A program made the position numbers and the translations under genes. Positions 60,581-64,000 of a stretch of 64,000 nucleotides of DNA are shown in pieces; the first letter of the stretch is position 1, and each line of letters starts with the position of its first letter. The notes beneath the pieces were generated by a model. That model made no database searches. It was not told the origin of the DNA and saw nothing but the letters and a program-made list of their open reading frames with translations. This stretch comes from Nematopogon swammerdamellus (lineage: Eukaryota > Arthropoda > Insecta > Lepidoptera > Adelidae), in the NCBI GenBank assembly GCA_946902875.1, contig OX336340.1, forward strand, positions 9,405,566 through 9,469,565, written 5' to 3'.

Positions 60581-61624
60581 CCTACGTCAAATTTGATGTG
60601 AAATGAAGTTGTAGTAAATTTAATTAGCTTTCATTTGAAACCAACTCGTACCTCTCGGCCAAGCGGTTCTCTCAAAAACGGCAAATAACCAAAAAACAGT
60701 CACAAGTGGGTTATGGGGGTAAATGCAAATAAACTGTTCTCACGTCTTTTTATGGTTTGATTTATCAAACAGTTACAATAATTTTACATGTTTTTTTCTT
60801 ACAGAAACAATTGGGAACAGTTGCAGACAAATGAAGAACCCCGTGGCAATAACATTCTTTTTGGATCGTGAAGATCTGCTAATCTTGCAAGGAAGGCTAT
60901 TTTAGGACGCCCGGCCCTTCCAGGGTACCTCTTAGTGTATTGCGAAATGTCTATCAAGCCGGGCGTGTGTTTCGTGTGTCGTGAGGACCTCGACACAGGT
61001 TATGTTGTGATCATTAAAGAACGAGCACATTGGAAATAAATCTACGGAATTCGAATTTTTTTCATAAAGGTTAGGCTACAGGGCAAGCCCTAAACCCGAT
61101 CGTCTTTGTTTAGGCTCAAATTGTAGCTGACAAAATTTTCCAGAGGAACTTTTCTCAATTTTTTTATATCATTCTTCGTTTCTAAAATATCGAGCGCCAA
61201 AATCAAAAATTCGGAAAAAATTTCATTATTTTTTCACTATTTCGGCCATAACTTTTCTCCTTTTTTACTTTCTCGAATAATTCTTTTTGCACCTTACATC
61301 TCTCGTGAATACGCCTCTTTTGAGCTTTTTTTGAATATCATATCTTCACAACTCTCCGAGATATAAGGGGATGGCACTTTTTCGTGAAATCGGAGCCTAC
61401 ACAGGAGCACAGCATATATATGGCTAAAGCAGTATGGAAACTACGTACAAAACGATCGAAACGACGCACTCACACACACGCACGCCTCAACAAGGCCCCG
61501 AAGCGAATGTCGCAAACAATCAGTCGCTGGTGCCGCGTCCGAGTGGTCGTGTTTGTTTTTGTTGCATGCGCCACGGACAGTCCGCGATCTTTTAGAATGC
61601 AAAAAAATGTTTACAAACGTTTTT

Positions 61625-62812
61625 CGACTGTTGTCACTTTATATTAACTTTTGACAAATGTTGACAACTTTTGTCAACTTTTGCCAACTTCTGTCACATT
61701 TTGACAACTTTTATCGACTGTTGTCAACTCTTGTCAACTTTTCTTATCTTTTGCCAACTTCTGTCACCTTTTGTCAACTTTTATCGACTGTTGTCAACTC
61801 TTGTCAAGTTTTGTAAACTTTTGAGAACTTTTGTCAACTCTCGGTAACTTATGTCAACTCTTGTCAACTTTTGTCAACTTTTCTCATCTTTTGCCAACTT
61901 CTGTCACCTTTTGTCAACTTTTATCGACTGTTGTCAACTCTTGTCAAGTTTTGTAAACTTTTGAGAACTTTTGCCAACTCTCGGTAACTTATGTCAACTC
62001 TTGTCAACTTTTGTCAACTTTTCTTATCTTTTGCCAACTTCTGTCACCTTTTGTCAACTTTTATCGACTGTTGTCAACTCTTGCCAAGTTTGTAAACTTT
62101 TGAGAACTTTTGTCAACTGTCGGTAACTTGTGTCAACTCTTGTCAACTTTTCTCATCTTTTGCCAACTTCTGTCACCTTTTGTCAACTTTTATCGACTGT
62201 TGTCAAGTTTTGTAAACTTTTGAGAACTTTTGCCAACTCTCGGTAACTTATGTCAACTCTTGTCAACTTTTGTCAACTTTTCTTATCTTTGCCCACTTCT
62301 GTCACCTTTTGTCAACTTTTATCGACTGTTGTCAACTCTTGTCAATGTTTGTCAACCTTGGTCAACTTTTGTCAACTTTCGTCAATATTTGTCAACTTTT
62401 GTCATCTTTGTCAACTTTTATCGACTGTTGTCAACTCTTGTCAATGTTTGTCAACCTTGGTCAACTTTTGTCAACTTTCGTCAATATTTGTTAACTTTTG
62501 TCATCTTTTGTCAACTTTTATCGACTGTTGTCAACTCTTGTCAAAGTTTGTCAACCTTGGTCAACTTTTGTCAACTTTCGTCAACATTTGTCAACTTTTG
62601 TCAACTTTTATCGACTGTTGTCAACTCTTGTCAAGTTTGTAAACTTTTGAGAACTTTTGCCAACTCTCGGTAACTTATGTCAACTCTTGTCAACTTTTCT
62701 TATCTTTGCCCACTTCTGTCACCTTTTGTCAACTTTTATCGACTGTTGTCAACTCTTGTCAATGTTTGTCAACCTTGGTCAACTTTTGTCAACTTTCGTC
62801 AACATCGGACGA
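61625..62812. repeat. TTGTCAACTTT minisatellite with higher-order period
   Basis: About 1.2 kb of 11-12 bp units (TTGTCAACTTTT and variants TTGCCAACTTC, TTGTCACCTTT, GAGAACTTTTG, CTCGGTAACTTA). The marker word ATCGACTGTTGTCAA recurs at 61713, 61783, 61923, 62063, 62192, 62321, 62420, 62520, 62610 and 62738: spacings 70, 140, 140, 129, 129, 99, 100, 90, 128. The long Ser/Thr/Val/Asn/Cys/Gln frames across it are artefacts of the repeat. Confidence 0.9.
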
Positions 62813-63654
62813 TTTCTTCAACAATGTTGATTCTGTCATCCCTGAGTCACACGCCCGGATGGACAGACATTTCGCAACACACTGAGAGCTGCCCTGGAAG
62901 GGCCGGGCGTCCTAAAATAGCCTTCCTTGCAAGATTAGCAGATCTTTACGATCCAAAAGTATGATATTGCCACGGGGTCCTTCATTTGTCTGCAATTGTT
63001 CCCAATTGTTTCTGTAACAAAAAACCATGTAAAATTATTGTAACTGCTTGATAAATACAACAATAAAAAGACGTGAGAACAGTTTATTTGCATTTACCCC
63101 CAAAACCCACTTATGACTGTTTTTGGTTATTTGCCTTTTTTGAGAGAACCGCTGGGCCGACAGGCACGAGTTTGGTTTCAAATGAAAGCTAATTAAATTT
63201 ACTACAACTTCATTTCACATAAAATTTTACGTGGGAGACGTATTTTAGAAGATATTTCACAAAAAAGTTACCATTTCGAAAAAAAAAATCCTTTTTAAAA
63301 AAAAATTCCTATTTTCGAAGAACGCTATCTTGGGAACCAATGGCTGTATAGAGCTCGCCTTGTTCGCAAATTGTAGCAAATTTAGTCTACTTTAAAAGTA
63401 TGTATAGTGACTATACCGGTCAGACCCTTCCTTCACAGTGATATTGAGCAAAAACTGAAAAAAGTCCGAAAATTTCATGGTTTTTTTGGTACACCCCCGC
63501 TCGAACAGCACTTTGGAAATTGCAAATCTGGTTTTTTAATATTGGTTTAAGTCCTAACAACATATAAAAAATTCAGAACGACACGACCTTTTGTAAGCAC
63601 GATTGTATATCTTGACTGGACTATTTGTAATCGACAGAAGAGTACGTAGCGACC

Positions 63655-63705
63655 ACAGAGCATCAAATACCGGACGGGCGCGCGCATTTCATGCTCTGTG
63701 GTAGC
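63655..63705. repeat. Hairpin, 12 bp stem
   Basis: ACCACAGAGCAT pairs with ATGCTCTGTGGT around a GC-rich loop (ACCGGACGGGCGCGCGC). It lies 30 bases outside the foldback end. Confidence 0.65.
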
Positions 63706-64000
63706 GACGCATCTTAATATAAATTCTGATTCTGAACAATGCACATCCGTAAATATCCGAATGCCCGTGCCCGTGCCGCCGTCGGACTACATACACCTCT
63801 GCGTTAGTCTGGCGCGCTGTCGTCTTCCCATAAAAAAAAATGTGTTGACAAGTGCACAATGATTGTGGCAATCATGGCCTAATCTGTGAATGCCGAACGT
63901 CATGGCATGGCCGATGATCGTGAAGAGGAGCCATTATGTGTAATTTTTTTTCATGCGGCTGATTGAATGATTCAATTAACTTATGTACCTACGTAATTTT
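63706..64000. other. Right edge, no gene recognised
   Basis: The only structure seen is GGCATGGCCGATGATCGTGAAGAGGAGCC (63904-63932), inverse of CTTCCTCTTCACGATCGGCCATGC at 58629. Confidence 0.4.

Larger units (their letters stand above)
58795..63622. mobile_element. 4.8 kb foldback element with 0.78 kb arms
   Basis: Outer ends AGTCCAGTCAA (58795) and TTGACTGGACT (63622). The right arm 62846-63622 mirrors 58795-59200 plus 60589-60972; shared blocks include GGTCGTGTCGTTCTGAATTT, GGAAGGGTCTGACCGGTATAG, GCGAGCTCTATACAGCCATT, CTAATCTTGCAAGGAAGGC and GACGCCCGGCCCTTCCAGG. The left arm is split by the hAT-like insertion 59201-60580. The loop (60973-62845) holds AT-rich DNA and a long minisatellite. 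No transposase seen. Confidence 0.8.

Noticed and set aside
61384..61647. Possible tyrosine recombinase piece (QTISRWCRV)
   Set aside because: Nine residues only; the expected AHSTR block and catalytic R/H/Y do not follow. Left unannotated.
62230..62964. Long open frames of about 75-147 codons (STFVNFCQLLSTVV-type repeats)
   Set aside because: They run in all three plus frames over the TTGTCAACTTT minisatellite; the unit simply lacks stop codons. Not a protein.

Overview
The window looks like nuclear DNA of a moth or butterfly (Lepidoptera). It is AT-rich, contains a spliced eukaryotic gene with GT..AG introns, and is filled with repeat types typical of lepidopteran genomes: mariner and hAT remnants, RTE and CR1/Jockey-like LINE tails, Helitron-like ends, tRNA-derived SINEs and many foldback MITEs. 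Nothing prokaryotic (operons, CRISPR) is present. The species assignment is an inference from sequence style.

Three host genes are visible, all on the + strand. (1) At 184-314 lies the last coding exon of glutamate synthase (GOGAT), whose body is off the left edge. (2) From 14164 to 32366 lies a complete vitamin K-dependent gamma-glutamyl carboxylase gene (GGCX). I joined eight coding exons by reading phase and splice sites; they give an uninterrupted 721-residue protein that keeps the catalytic lysine, the active-site histidine and the disulfide cysteine pair of the human enzyme. (3) At 45889-46067 lies the first coding exon of an ELOVL6/Baldspot-type fatty acid elongase; I find no further exons, so its first intron probably runs past the right edge.

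Layout: 1-14 kb holds the GOGAT end, then two almost identical 2.3 kb elements in inverted orientation (1.7-4.0 and 10.7-13.0 kb) around a 6.7 kb spacer with foldback MITEs. 14-32.4 kb is GGCX, with introns loaded with repeats: a 4.7 kb palindrome of 0.55 kb satellite-like units in intron 2, LINE fragments, SINEs and a deleted mariner. 32.4-45.3 kb is intergenic and repeat-dense: a hAT remnant, a 5 kb foldback at 34.9-39.8 kb, a broken LINE, an RT fragment, a composite tRNA/5S-like SINE, a 121 bp minisatellite and tRNA-SINEs. 45.3-46.1 kb is the elongase promoter/first exon. 46.1-64 kb is elongase intron or intergenic DNA with nested MITEs (52.1-54.6 kb), a DDE transposase fragment (57.1-57.5 kb) and a 4.8 kb foldback (58.8-63.6 kb) that contains a TTGTCAAC minisatellite and carries a 1.4 kb hAT-like insertion with a perfect 8 bp target duplication.

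The genes do not form a pathway together. The recurring theme is inverted structure at every scale, from 13 bp hairpins to several-kb palindromes, much of it inside introns of transcribed genes. I see no novel gene system that I would defend as such; the best leads are the GGCX-specific CxxC insertion, the composite SINE family, the retroelement nuclease-like domains, and the foldback elements with internal modular repeats.
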